Assembly: GCA_002336895.1 (NCBI GenBank)
Contig: DDFC01000032.1
Span: forward strand, 1-64,000
Source: Verrucomicrobiaceae bacterium UBA1938
Lineage (GTDB): Bacteria; Verrucomicrobiota; Verrucomicrobiia; Verrucomicrobiales; Verrucomicrobiaceae
DNA length: 64,000 nt
Reading direction: 5' to 3'
Below, in pieces: positions 55,271 through 64,000 of the stretch (the stretch's first letter is position 1; each line of letters starts with the position of its first letter). The notes beneath the pieces were generated by a model that saw only the letters and a program-made list of their open reading frames with translations, was not told where the DNA came from and did no database searches. The position numbers and the translations under genes were made by a program.

Positions 55271-57478
55271 ATGAAACAAACCACAAAACTGCTCAGCAGC
55301 CTGCTTGTTTCCGCGCTCGTCGCTTCCTCGGCCTTGGCTGAGGTGCGCACTTGGACGGACACCTCCGGCCGCCAAGTCAAAGCCTCATTCATCGGCCTCG
55401 ATGGAGAGAACATCGTCCTTCAAACCGAAGACGGTGCCACTCACAAGTTTCCGCTGACCAAGCTGTCTGCCGAAGACCAGACGCTGGCCAAAACCATGAA
55501 GCCCTCCGACCAGCCGGTGATGCTGGCCAACGCCACCGTCGCCCAGGCATCCGCTGCCATCGACAAGCTGGTGGCCAACGGACTGGTGCGTGCCAATCCT
55601 GAACGCGCCAAAGGTGGCAAGAAGCCGATCACCGGTTTCAACCCCCTGGCCAACGACGAGCAGTTCGTCCGCCGTGTGTACCTCGACATCGTGGGCCGCA
55701 TTCCGAACTACGCGGAAACGACCCAGTTCATCCAGGACTCCAATCCGAACAAGCGCGCCAAGCTGATCGACCTTCTGCTCGACAGCCCCGGCTACAACAG
55801 CAACACTTTCAACTACTTCGCCGAAATGCTGCGAGTCAAGGACCGCCTGGAGCAGGACAACCTGCGCGGCGTTCCCTACATCAACTGGATGCAGCACCAG
55901 ATCGAGAAGAACGTCACCTGGGACAAGCTGGTCTTCGACATGCTGACCGCCAAGGGCAAGATGTGGGAAAACGGTGCCGCCGGCTATCTGCTGCGCGATG
56001 CCGGCATGCCTCTGGACAACCTGGCCAACACCCTTGCCGTCTTCCTCGGCACGGACGTGGCCTGCGCCCAGTGCCATGACCACCCCTTCTCCGACTGGAC
56101 CCAGCACCAGTTCTATGAGATGGCCTCCTTCTTCGGTGCCACCACCACCAACATGCGCGCCGCCCAGAACCGCAAGGAAAAGGGCAAGGGCATGGCTTCC
56201 ATGAACGCCATGAACACCCTGATGCCGAAGATCGAAGAGATGATCACCAGCAGCGGCCAGGACATCAAGCGCCTGCGCAACGGCATCCGCAACTACATGT
56301 CTGCCAACACCTACATGGTGGGTGAAATGGACAACAACACCATGAAGCTGCCGCATGACTACAAGTATCCGGACGCCAAGCCGAATGATCCTGTGGAGCC
56401 CAAGTTCATCACCTGGAGCAAAAACGACAAGAATCTGGCCGCCTACAAGCAGAAGACCAAATCCGCTGAAGACCTCCGCCCGGCCTTCGCCAAGTGGACC
56501 ACCGACCCCTCCAACCCACGCTTCGCCATGGCGATCGCCAACCGCATGTGGAAGCGCGCCTTCGGCGTGGCTGTCGCTGAGCCGGTCACCAACATCGACG
56601 ACCCCAAGCAGGCTGTGAATCCTGAGCTCCTTGTTCATCTGGCTGAGGAAATGAAACGCGTGAAGTTCGACATCAAGGCCTTCATGCGCATCATCTACAA
56701 CACCCATGCCTACCAGGCCGAGGCCACCACCGAGAAGATCGCCATGGGTGAGCCCTACTACTTCCAGGGCCCTCTTCTTCGCCGCATGACCGCTGAACAG
56801 GCCTGGGACTCCTACATGACACTCGTGCTCGGAGAACCTGACAAGTATGCCAAGCCGCTGGAAGACCTCTACAGCCGCTCCATCGACCTCGACCTCACCA
56901 ATCCCAAGCTGGACGCCCAGACCGTGCTCATCAAGTATGACGCCTTCCGCAAGATGGCTGAAAAAGAGCGCGCCCTTCAGGGTGGCAGCCTGGCAGATGC
57001 CGGTGGCGACATGATGATGGAAGGTGGCAGCAAGGCCAAGGGCAAGGCAGCCGCCAAACCCGCAGCAGCCGACATGATGGAGAACACCTCCCTGACCTAC
57101 AACGGCATGATCCTGCGCCGCGCGTCCACCTTGGAGCAACCCGCTCCTCCCGGGCACTTCCTGATCGATTTCGGCCAGTCCCCCCGCAATCTGATCGACG
57201 GCAGCATCAAGTCCGGTTCCGTACCGCAGGTGCTGATGATGATGAACGGCAAGGCCCAGCAGATGCTCACCAGCTCTGACTCCCTGATCTTCCGCACGAT
57301 GGAAAAGGTGAAGTCCCCGCCTGAAAAAGTCGAGGCCCTGTTCATCTCCATCCTTAACCGCCGCCCAACCCTCGCTGAAAAGGACATCGCCAAGCGTGCT
57401 CTTTCCAACGGTGAAGACGGCTATGCCAATATGATCTGGGCTCTCATCAACACCCGCGAGTTCATCTTCATCCAATAA
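55271..57478 (+). CDS. SHD1-DUF1549-DUF1553 secreted protein
   Basis: This 735-residue protein has a signal peptide (MKQTTKLLSSLLVSALVASS). An SHD1-like domain (about residues 24-72) contains RTWTDTSGRQVKASF and HKFPLTKLSAEDQTL. DUF1549 shows FVRRVYLDIVGRIPNYAET and the CAQCHDHPFSDWTQ heme-like motif near 273. DUF1553 spans about 390-735, with FAMAIANRMWKRAFG. These pairs in Planctomycetes and Verrucomicrobia lie next to DUF1501 genes, as here. The enzymatic role is unknown. The signal peptide fixes the start. Confidence 0.9.
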   Translation: MKQTTKLLSSLLVSALVASSALAEVRTWTDTSGRQVKASFIGLDGENIVLQTEDGATHKFPLTKLSAEDQTLAKTMKPSDQPVMLANATVAQASAAIDKLVANGLVRANPERAKGGKKPITGFNPLANDEQFVRRVYLDIVGRIPNYAETTQFIQDSNPNKRAKLIDLLLDSPGYNSNTFNYFAEMLRVKDRLEQDNLRGVPYINWMQHQIEKNVTWDKLVFDMLTAKGKMWENGAAGYLLRDAGMPLDNLANTLAVFLGTDVACAQCHDHPFSDWTQHQFYEMASFFGATTTNMRAAQNRKEKGKGMASMNAMNTLMPKIEEMITSSGQDIKRLRNGIRNYMSANTYMVGEMDNNTMKLPHDYKYPDAKPNDPVEPKFITWSKNDKNLAAYKQKTKSAEDLRPAFAKWTTDPSNPRFAMAIANRMWKRAFGVAVAEPVTNIDDPKQAVNPELLVHLAEEMKRVKFDIKAFMRIIYNTHAYQAEATTEKIAMGEPYYFQGPLLRRMTAEQAWDSYMTLVLGEPDKYAKPLEDLYSRSIDLDLTNPKLDAQTVLIKYDAFRKMAEKERALQGGSLADAGGDMMMEGGSKAKGKAAAKPAAADMMENTSLTYNGMILRRASTLEQPAPPGHFLIDFGQSPRNLIDGSIKSGSVPQVLMMMNGKAQQMLTSSDSLIFRTMEKVKSPPEKVEALFISILNRRPTLAEKDIAKRALSNGEDGYANMIWALINTREFIFIQ

Positions 57479-57524
57479 AGCAGCATAACGGAATCCACTC
57501 AAAATAACGCGCTAATACTGACTT

Positions 57525-58826
57525 ATGAAATCTGACCTTAACAAACTCAGCCCCATGGCCCGCCGCGACTTCATGATGCGCACGGCCCAGGCCGCACTCG
57601 GCGTGACGGTCCTTCCCTCCCTGAATATGGCAGCCGCTGGCAGCACCACCGGCCCGGGCACCCCCGGCTTCGGCAAGGCTAAGAACGTCATCTTCCTCTG
57701 GATGGGTGGCGGTATGACCCACATCGACACCTGGGATCCCAAAGACGGCGAAACCAAGGGGCCAACCGACCCCATCAAGGTGAACGCTGGCTCCGGCAAC
57801 CTGGACCGTCTGGGTGGAACGATGGAGAAGATGGCCAAAGTGGCCAACAAAATCTCGATCATCCGATCCATGAGTTCCAAGACTGGCGTGCATGATCAAG
57901 GCACCTATGTCATGAAGACCGGCTACGAGCCCCGTGGCACGATCGTCCATCCTTGCATCGGCGCCTGGGCCTCCCACTTCCTGGGACGCATCAAGGGCCC
58001 GACCCTTCCGGACAGTGTGGTGGTCAACAGCGGCAGTTCCTACCCGGGCGCTGGCTTCTTCCCAACTACGATGAGCCCAATCCCGATTTCCAATCCGGAA
58101 AACGGCCTTCAGAACATCAAGCCCACGACGTCCACCCAGGATCAGTTCAAGAAGCGCCTCTCCCTCACAGATGAGTTCGACACCGCCTTCCGCAAGAAGT
58201 TCCAGTCTGACGATGTGAAGACCTACTCCGAGTTCTACGACGAAACCGTCAAGCTCATGAAGAGCGAAGACCTCAAGGCCTTCGACCTCGCCCAGGAGCC
58301 CTCCACGGTGCGTGAGAAGTTCGGCAGAAACAACTTCGGCCAGGGAGCCCTCCTTGCCCGTCGTCTGGTTCAGGCCGGCGTCCGCTTCGTCGAAGTCCAG
58401 TCCGGCGGCTGGGACATGCACAACAACATCGACCAGGCACTCGGCACCACTGCATCCACCATGGACAGCGTGTTTGCCGCGCTGATCGAAGACCTGCAGT
58501 CCAACGGCCTGCTGGAATCCACCATGGTCGTCATGGGCTCTGAGTTCGGCCGTACGCCGGACATCAACGAGAACGATGGCCGCGACCACTACCCGCTGGC
58601 TTACTCCACCGTCTTTGCAGGCGGCGGCGTGAAGGGCGGCTTCGTCTACGGTTCCACCGACAAGGATGGCCGCCGCGTGACGGACAAGCAGTGCACACCG
58701 CAGGACTTCCAGGCCACCATCGGTCACGCCATGGGCCTGCCTGTGGACGAAGTGGTCATGTCCCCCTCCAACCGTCCTTTCACGGTCGGCGACAAGGGCG
58801 TGCCCGTCCTCGACATCTTTGCGTAA
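57525..58826 (+). CDS. DUF1501 protein, Tat-like signal
   Basis: This 433-residue protein partners DUF1549/1553. It opens with MARRDFMMRTAQAALG (residues 11-26), which has the RR of a twin-arginine-like signal, so it is probably exported. DUF1501 is related to the alkaline-phosphatase/sulfatase fold: IFLWMGGGMTHIDTWDPK, VHDQGTYVMKTGY, GSEFGRTPDIN and GRDHYPLAYS are visible. It starts 46 bases after the DUF1549 stop, and the pair shares one terminator. Confidence 0.9.
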   Translation: MKSDLNKLSPMARRDFMMRTAQAALGVTVLPSLNMAAAGSTTGPGTPGFGKAKNVIFLWMGGGMTHIDTWDPKDGETKGPTDPIKVNAGSGNLDRLGGTMEKMAKVANKISIIRSMSSKTGVHDQGTYVMKTGYEPRGTIVHPCIGAWASHFLGRIKGPTLPDSVVVNSGSSYPGAGFFPTTMSPIPISNPENGLQNIKPTTSTQDQFKKRLSLTDEFDTAFRKKFQSDDVKTYSEFYDETVKLMKSEDLKAFDLAQEPSTVREKFGRNNFGQGALLARRLVQAGVRFVEVQSGGWDMHNNIDQALGTTASTMDSVFAALIEDLQSNGLLESTMVVMGSEFGRTPDINENDGRDHYPLAYSTVFAGGGVKGGFVYGSTDKDGRRVTDKQCTPQDFQATIGHAMGLPVDEVVMSPSNRPFTVGDKGVPVLDIFA

Positions 58827-58853
58827 CCAGTCGCAGAAGGCGTTCTCTCAACG

Positions 58854-58886
58854 AAAACACCCGGTCGCAAGGCCGGGTGTTTTTTT
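58854..58886 (+). terminator. Rho-independent terminator of the DUF1549/DUF1501 operon
   Basis: AAAACACCCGG (58854-58864) pairs with CCGGGTGTTTT (58873-58883) around an 8-base loop, inside a run of seven T residues. Confidence 0.92.
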
Positions 58887-58927
58887 ATATCCCGGCAGCG
58901 AGTCCTCACAAAAAGCTGCCAGCTGGC

Positions 58928-60007
58928 TCATGCACGGCGGCGGGGAGCCCAACGAAAGGCAGCTACCAGTAGCAAAAGGAACATGCCTGCCGGCTCTGGC
59001 ACTGGCGTGGCTGTGAAGCTAAAGTCATCAAAGCTGTTGATGTAACTGATGGCTCCGTTGTCCAGCGTGCCGCCGCGCAGATCCCATTGCAGCGCGCTTA
59101 GCGCACCACTGACCACTCCTAGCCCCTGGCTGGCGAGAACGATGGAACTGCCGTTCAGGTGAGACGTGCCGTCGTTGTAGGCATTGATGTCGAGGCTGGC
59201 AGTATTTCCGACAGTATCCACCACCACGGTGATTTCAGACCAGCCGAGCGTCCCCAGCACATAGGAGGTCGTCTGCCATGCGCCTCCAGTCAGTCGGTAT
59301 TGCAGCAGATTGTCTCCAGTGTAACCGACCTCAAAAACCGGCTGATTGGCCGCGTCGAGCAACGAAAGACCAAAAATGTTGCCCGTATCTGGATCATCCC
59401 AGTCCGAAGGCTTCACCCAAAAAGACATCTGCAACGCCATGCCCAGAGTGCTCGCGGGCGCTATGCCCCCCAGATCTCGTGAGTCCATGCTGTAGCGATA
59501 GCTCAGAGTTTGGTCTGCGGCCATGAGGTTCAGGGTCTGGGAACCTCCGTGCGGCATGGTGTTCCGGTAGGCCACGATCTGGTCGCGGTAATACTGGTTG
59601 CCATAGTAGTAAGGAGCAGAAGCGTCCTCATACAGCCTCCCCCCCGAAAGCACCTGCCAGAGGCCTGAATTGTCCGTGATGTCGGCTGCTGAGCCTCCTG
59701 GACCGCTGTTATTGGTGCCGTATTGTCCCGCATTGTACCGCGTCACGTCGGGGCCGTTGGTGTTGTCTCCCAGAGTGTTGGGATAGGCCCCCAAGGGCAC
59801 CACGCCAGTGTAGCCATTGGAAGCTGAGTTGTTCAGGTAAAACTGTGCATCCCCAGCCAGGTAGTTGGATATGATCTGGCCATTGAGAGGCACACGGTAG
59901 CCATCCTGCTCCTCAAAACCACCTAGATACGCACTGGCACCCAGCGGCCAGAAAAGGGCCCCTAGGAAGCACGCATGGAGACGAAATTTGCTCAGGCTGA
60001 CATTCAC
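58928..60007 (-). CDS. PEP-CTERM sorting-domain secreted protein
   Basis: This 359-residue protein is an exosortase substrate. It ends with the tripartite signal VPEPAGMFLLLLVAAFRW plus APRRRA, the VPEP motif, a membrane helix and a basic tail. The N-terminus is a signal peptide with a GTG start at 60007 (NVSLSKFRLHACFLGALFWP). The middle (about residues 150-320) resembles a LamG/concanavalin-like beta sandwich (FWVKPSDWDDPDTGNIFGLS). Such proteins are cleaved at the PEP site and linked to exopolysaccharide. No exosortase gene is present in the window. Confidence 0.88.
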   Translation of the reverse strand: MNVSLSKFRLHACFLGALFWPLGASAYLGGFEEQDGYRVPLNGQIISNYLAGDAQFYLNNSASNGYTGVVPLGAYPNTLGDNTNGPDVTRYNAGQYGTNNSGPGGSAADITDNSGLWQVLSGGRLYEDASAPYYYGNQYYRDQIVAYRNTMPHGGSQTLNLMAADQTLSYRYSMDSRDLGGIAPASTLGMALQMSFWVKPSDWDDPDTGNIFGLSLLDAANQPVFEVGYTGDNLLQYRLTGGAWQTTSYVLGTLGWSEITVVVDTVGNTASLDINAYNDGTSHLNGSSIVLASQGLGVVSGALSALQWDLRGGTLDNGAISYINSFDDFSFTATPVPEPAGMFLLLLVAAFRWAPRRRA

Positions 60008-60031
60008 GGGCTAAGCATAACCTTAGGTTCC

Positions 60032-60047
60032 TTGAATATAAATTCAA
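60032..60047. repeat. AT-rich inverted repeat before the PEP-CTERM gene
   Basis: TTGAAT (60032-60037) and ATTCAA (60042-60047) flank a 4-base spacer, 24 bases before the PEP-CTERM start on the minus strand. It may be an operator within that promoter. Confidence 0.35.
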
Positions 60048-60250
60048 TAATTACTAAATTAATAGGAATGATAGGATACCTCCCCATTCTCTGCCATCCT
60101 CCCCGAACGGGTTGCACGCCCCACTTTCCAAGACCGTGGCACCAAGGCTGATACAAGCATTCCTTCCACGGCTTTTCCTGCTTGCGGCGCACTGCGAAGC
60201 CCGGATAATGGCCGCCCTTTCGTGCCTGCCTTCCCACGGCCTGACACCCC

Positions 60251-60598
60251 ATGAGCAAACCCAATTCCAAGACCGACGAGCCCTCTTTTGAAGACGCCAT
60301 GCAGCGTCTGGATGAGATCGTAGCCGGAATGGAAGACGGGCAGCTTTCCCTGGAGGAGATGATCTCCAGCTACGAGGACGGCGTGCGACTCCTCAAGCTC
60401 TGCCGCCAGCGCATCGAAGGCGCCCGCCGGCGGGTGGAAATGATCAGTGCTGATCTTGAAGGTGGAAAAGCCTCGCTCACGCCATTTGACGACGAGGCTG
60501 ACAACGACGAGAGCGCCGAAGACACTGAAAAGCCCCGCACTCCCGCACGCCGCCGCAAACCCGCCGAGCCCGAGGGTGGCGAAATCCGACTTTTTTGA
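60251..60598 (+). CDS. xseB: exodeoxyribonuclease VII small subunit
   Basis: This 115-residue protein matches XseB: FEDAMQRLDEIVAGMEDGQL (about residues 13-32) and LEEMISSYEDGVRLLKLCRQ. With XseA it degrades single-stranded DNA to oligonucleotides. XseA is not in this window. The C-terminus has an unusual ~45-residue acidic/basic tail (DDEADNDESAED, then RTPARRRKPAEP). dxs begins three bases after the stop, a common xseB-dxs arrangement. Confidence 0.93.
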   Translation: MSKPNSKTDEPSFEDAMQRLDEIVAGMEDGQLSLEEMISSYEDGVRLLKLCRQRIEGARRRVEMISADLEGGKASLTPFDDEADNDESAEDTEKPRTPARRRKPAEPEGGEIRLF

Positions 60599-60601
60599 CC
60601 T

Positions 60602-62491
60602 GTGGACACCGAACTGCCTGCCATCACCTGCCCTGCCGATCTCAAAGCCCTGCCGCTGGAGAAACTCCCCGACCTCGCGGAAAAAATCCGCCAGACCCTG
60701 ATCCAGACCCTCAGCCAGACCGGCGGCCACCTCGGCCCCAATCTGGGCGTGGTGGAGCTCACCATCGCTCTGCACCGGGTTTTTGACACGCCCAAGGACC
60801 GCTTTGTCTTCGATGTGGCACATCAGGGCTACGTGCACAAGATGCTGACTGGCCGCTGGGACCGCATCCACACCATCCGCCAGCACGACGGCCTCAACGG
60901 CTTCCTTCTGCGCACGGAAAGCGAACACGACTGCTACGGCGCGGGCCACGCAGGCACGGCCCTCTCCGCAGCACTGGGCATGGCCACCGGCCGCGATCTC
61001 GCCGGCGGAGACGAGAATGTCGTCTGCGTTGCCGGTGACGCCGCTTTCACCTGCGGCCCCGTGTTTGAGGCCATGAACAACGTGGCTGCGCACACCAAGC
61101 GACTCATCGTGGTGCTCAACGACAATGAGTGGTCCATCGACCGCAACGTGGGTGCCATCGCGAAGTACTTCAACTCCATCGCCACGCACCCAGCTTACGC
61201 CAACCTGCACCAGAAAGCCGGCAAACTGCTCGAATTCGTGCTGGGAGAGGATGCACGCCGCATTGCCAAGAAGGTCGAAGACCACGCCAAAAACATCCTC
61301 CTGCCGCAGAGCCAGACGCCCTCCAACCGCAGCTCCCTCTTCGACGAGTTTGGCATTCGCTATTACGGCCCCATCGACGGGCACAACATCCCGCTGCTCA
61401 TCCAGACTTTTGAGTTCCTCAAGACCCAGGATGAACCGGTGATCCTCCACATCATCACCGAAAAAGGCCGTGGCTACACCCCGGCTCTGAATGACCCGGG
61501 CAAATTCCATGGCCTGGGCAAATACAGCGTGGAAACCGGTGAGACCCCCACCAGCGACAAGCCCACCTACTCCCAGGTCTTTGCACGCAGCGTCACCGAC
61601 TTTGCCAAGGCCGACCCCAAGATCGTGGCCATCACCGGCGCCATGCCCGGCGGCACGGGGCTGAGCGTCTTCAAGAAGGAGATCCCTGAGCGCTACTTTG
61701 ACGTGGGCATCGCGGAAGAACATGCCGCGCTGTTTGCGTGCGGCCTGGCCACACGCGGCCAGAAGCCCTTCCTCACTATCTACTCCACCTTCATGCAGCG
61801 TGCGTTCGACATGATCGTGCACGACATGGCCATCCAGAACCTGCCTGTGCGCCTCTGCATGGACCGCGGCGGCCTCAGTGGTGACGACGGTCCCACGCAT
61901 CACGGCCTTTTTGACATTGCCTACCTGCGTGGCATCCCCGGCCTCGTGCACATGCAGCCGCGCAATGAGGATGAGTTTGTGGACATGCTCTGGACCATGG
62001 CTGGCTATGAAGCAGGCCCCATCGCCATCCGCTACCCTCGTGGCAACGGCCCCGGCGCCACGCCCAAGGACAAGCCTGTGCGCCTCGAAATCGGCAAGGC
62101 TGAAGTCGTGGCCGATGGCAGCGATGTAGCCCTCATCGCACTGGGAGACATGTTCCCAGTCGCCGAAGAAGCCAAGAAAGAACTCGAAGCCAAGGGCCTC
62201 TCAGTGGCCCTCATCAATCCGCGCTGGATCAAGCCGCTGGACATCGACTGCATCTCCTCTTTTGCCCGCAAGGTGAAGGTCGTCTGCACACTGGAGGACC
62301 ACGTGCTGCGAAATGGTTTTGGCGCAGGTGTCATCGAAGAACTCAGCGACGCCGGCATCCACACACCTGTGGTGCGCATTGGCTGGCCAGATAAGTTCGT
62401 CGAACACGGCACTCCGTCGGTCCTGCGTAAAAAGCATGGCCTCAGCGTGGAAAATACCGTGGCAAAAATCATGGCGTCACTGGGGCAGTAA
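60602..62491 (+). CDS. dxs: 1-deoxy-D-xylulose-5-phosphate synthase
   Basis: This 629-residue TPP enzyme condenses pyruvate and glyceraldehyde-3-P, the first step of the MEP isoprenoid pathway. It shows LSQTGGHLGPNLGVVELTIA (residues ~38-57), HQGYVHKMLTGR, GAGHAGTALSAALGMA, the TPP GDAAFTCG with VVLNDNEWSID, FDVGIAEEHAALFACG and DRGGLSGDDGPTHHG. The start is GTG at 60602, three bases after xseB. Length is normal. It lies near other housekeeping genes and has no terminator with a T-tract right after it. Confidence 0.97.
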   Translation: MDTELPAITCPADLKALPLEKLPDLAEKIRQTLIQTLSQTGGHLGPNLGVVELTIALHRVFDTPKDRFVFDVAHQGYVHKMLTGRWDRIHTIRQHDGLNGFLLRTESEHDCYGAGHAGTALSAALGMATGRDLAGGDENVVCVAGDAAFTCGPVFEAMNNVAAHTKRLIVVLNDNEWSIDRNVGAIAKYFNSIATHPAYANLHQKAGKLLEFVLGEDARRIAKKVEDHAKNILLPQSQTPSNRSSLFDEFGIRYYGPIDGHNIPLLIQTFEFLKTQDEPVILHIITEKGRGYTPALNDPGKFHGLGKYSVETGETPTSDKPTYSQVFARSVTDFAKADPKIVAITGAMPGGTGLSVFKKEIPERYFDVGIAEEHAALFACGLATRGQKPFLTIYSTFMQRAFDMIVHDMAIQNLPVRLCMDRGGLSGDDGPTHHGLFDIAYLRGIPGLVHMQPRNEDEFVDMLWTMAGYEAGPIAIRYPRGNGPGATPKDKPVRLEIGKAEVVADGSDVALIALGDMFPVAEEAKKELEAKGLSVALINPRWIKPLDIDCISSFARKVKVVCTLEDHVLRNGFGAGVIEELSDAGIHTPVVRIGWPDKFVEHGTPSVLRKKHGLSVENTVAKIMASLGQ

Positions 62492-62964
62492 GGCTGCACA
62501 ACGCATGCGCGGACGCCATTTACAGGCTCCGCGCCGATCGATCCTAAATACAACTTTAGGATGCTGGTGGAATATTGCGTTCTGCCACCTGTCTTTTGAT
62601 TCCCACGCTTGGCAAAGACACGTCTTGTGACTTATGATCAGTGGCAATTCGCCATCATGAGACGCTGCTCCGCAGACACCCTCTCTTTCAATCCGTTTTG
62701 CACGCACTTGGTATCTGCCGAGCAGAATTCGCTCGGGCATCAGTCCTAGAACTCATGTTACTCCAGACAGCAGCAGCCGTTTCCACCTTGTCCAACACGA
62801 TCGAAGATGCTGGAAGGTTTATCGACGACTCTGCTTGCGGCAAAAGCGCAGCAGAACTGGACAAGGCTGAGCCGGATGATCTGCCTCCCAACTCTGAGCT
62901 GAGCCTGAGAAGTGATCGCCCATTCTACCACCGCCCGGCGCGGGCCAATCTGAGAATCCGGCCC
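62492..62964. other. 473-base region between dxs and the SUMF1 gene
   Basis: It contains an 8-bp inverted repeat ATCCTAAA/TTTAGGAT (62541-62548 with 62555-62562) just after dxs. The rest overlaps a long frame in phase with the downstream gene, starting at GTG 62641 (or ATG 62755), which could be an N-terminal extension or unused leader. I see no separate gene. Confidence 0.5.
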
Positions 62965-63927
62965 ATGCAGAGAAAGCTGGTGGCTGCTGCGCTGATCTTT
63001 GCTGCGGCGGGCGGTTACGTTCTTGGCACCCACCGCAGTCAGACAAGCACCGCTGCAAGCGATTCTGCCGCTGCGCTTCAGGCAGTCGCTGCCATGAATC
63101 TGGTCAAACTCAAAGGCGGGGACTTCGTCATGGGAGACAGCATAGACGGACAAGCCGACGCACGACCGCATCCTGTCAGCCTGTCCCCATTCATGATGGC
63201 CAGGCACGAGATCACCCTGGAGCTATGGGACAAGGTCATGCTCTGGGCCCGGGATCATGGGTATCCGGACATCCCTGCCGGCAATGGCAAAGCCTACAAC
63301 CACCCAGTCTATGGCATGACCTGGGGCAATGCCGTGAAATGGTGCAATGCCCTGAGTGAAAAAGAAGGCCTGGCTCCCTGCTACTACACCGACAACACAC
63401 GCCAGAAGGTCGCACGTGAAGGTCTGGTGGATATTGGAAACGCACAGGTGAACTGGCAGGCCAGCGGATACCGCCTGCCCACGGAGGCGGAATGGGAATA
63501 TGCCGCCCGAGGTGGATTGTCAGGAAAGCGATTCCCCTCAGGCGACAAAATTTCCCATCAACACGCCAATTATCACGGGTCCAAATTCATCGCCTATGAC
63601 CTCAGCCAGCGCGAAGGCTCCCCATCCGCCCTGATGAGCAGCCCGCCCTACACCGCTGCGGTGGGCAGTTTCCGGCCCAACGAATTTGGCCTTTTTGACA
63701 TGGCCGGCAACCAGGCCGAGTGGTGCTGGGACTTTTACGAATCCGATTACGGCACGTCTGCGCAGGCACAAAGCAACCCCCATGGCCCGGACGGAGGAAA
63801 GAACTGCGTCGTCCGCGGTGGCAGCTGGCGGCACACGGCTGAACAGGCGCGCTGTGCCAGCCGCCTCAGCATGCCCGGAGACATGCCTGCACCTTATGTG
63901 GGCTTTCGTGTCGTGCGCCGCCCCTGA
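62965..63927 (+). CDS. SUMF1-family (formylglycine-enzyme-like) membrane protein
   Basis: This 320-residue protein has an N-terminal hydrophobic segment (RKLVAAALIFAAAGGYVLG) and a SUMF1 fold. GGDFVMGDSIDGQADARPHP, YRLPTEAEWEYAARGG, MAGNQAEWCWDFYES and VVRGGSWRHTAEQARCASRL are visible. The two cysteines that formylglycine-generating enzymes need in the C-H-x-S-Y-C segment are missing after VRGGSW, so it probably does not activate sulfatases. Many bacterial relatives are structural or peptide-modifying with unknown roles. The ATG at 62965 opens the membrane segment; an extended form back to 62641 is possible. Confidence 0.82.
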   Translation: MQRKLVAAALIFAAAGGYVLGTHRSQTSTAASDSAAALQAVAAMNLVKLKGGDFVMGDSIDGQADARPHPVSLSPFMMARHEITLELWDKVMLWARDHGYPDIPAGNGKAYNHPVYGMTWGNAVKWCNALSEKEGLAPCYYTDNTRQKVAREGLVDIGNAQVNWQASGYRLPTEAEWEYAARGGLSGKRFPSGDKISHQHANYHGSKFIAYDLSQREGSPSALMSSPPYTAAVGSFRPNEFGLFDMAGNQAEWCWDFYESDYGTSAQAQSNPHGPDGGKNCVVRGGSWRHTAEQARCASRLSMPGDMPAPYVGFRVVRRP

Positions 63928-64000
63928 GGCAAACTCACCTCTCCTCCACCCAGCCTGGAGCCGGGTAGCTGCCGAGTATTTTCACCTGTACAGCAATGCC

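Noticed and set aside
55385..57502. Minus-strand frame of 705 residues opposite DUF1549
   Set aside because: Composition rich in His, Val and Gly without motifs, and fully antisense to a recognised protein.
60059..61951. Minus-strand frame of 630 residues opposite xseB and dxs
   Set aside because: Antisense to two conserved genes with intact motifs; no family features.
62965..63927. Assignment as the sulfatase-activating formylglycine enzyme
   Set aside because: Catalytic cysteines are absent from the segment after VRGGSW.

Overview
The window looks like GC-rich chromosomal DNA from a member of the Verrucomicrobiota, probably near Verrucomicrobium/Prosthecobacter. This is inferred from protein families, since there is no rRNA gene to check. 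The clues are a DUF1549/DUF1553 plus DUF1501 gene pair, an exosortase (PEP-CTERM) target, a Pirellula/Verrucomicrobium-type heme-binding domain fused to a sugar dehydrogenase, a sulfatase, DUF1080 and ceramidase-like secreted enzymes, several ECF sigma factors, and two large membrane Ser/Thr kinases. I found no tRNA, rRNA, CRISPR array, prophage or insertion sequence. Genes are densely packed on both strands.

Layout. 1-10.6 kb: an ECF sigma factor preceded by a repeated 9-mer, a sulfatase, aspS, a palindromic repeat element filling the next gap, a membrane kinase translationally coupled to a second ECF sigma factor, and galactose mutarotase overlapping a PP2C phosphatase. 10.6-18.9 kb is all minus strand: deoA, amidohydrolase, ydcF-like and dtd, preceded by an SHD1-like protein, pyk, tatD and a DegP/HtrA protease. 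18.8-30.6 kb: lipoproteins, a histone H1-like protein, esterase, tex, a PQQ-propeller/ceramidase pair, a coiled-coil protein, a Uma2 nuclease and a sugar isomerase. 30.6-37.5 kb: a large dehydrogenase-cytochrome, a CPXCG protein, a tiny lipoprotein, a candidate structured RNA with terminator, tsaD, a second PQQ propeller and a CvfB-like protein. 37.5-46.7 kb: an RpiB-GlyA fusion, a tyrosine phosphatase, a kinase with a discoidin-like ectodomain, a ParA ATPase overlapping a Roadblock-like protein, and an EF-hand/redoxin/cytochrome/copper-enzyme chimera. 46.8-52.2 kb: an NHL propeller and partner, DUF1080, a two-gene ribbon-helix-helix module, and an ECF sigma / small membrane protein / periplasmic sensor cluster resembling CnrH-CnrY-CnrX. 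52.3-64 kb: folD, a serine carboxypeptidase, DUF1549/DUF1501, a PEP-CTERM protein, xseB-dxs, and a SUMF1-family protein.

The genes combine housekeeping (aspS, pyk, glyA, folD, dxs, tsaD, xseB, dtd, tex) with heterotroph functions (sulfatase, sugar dehydrogenase, DUF1080, mutarotase, ceramidase) and heavy signalling. glyA and folD both serve one-carbon metabolism but lie about 13 kb apart. The most unusual items are the CnrYXH-like sigma cluster, the RpiB-GlyA single frame, the two chimeric kinases, the ParA/Roadblock pair, the inverted repeat element at 4450-4604 and the structured-RNA candidate upstream of tsaD.
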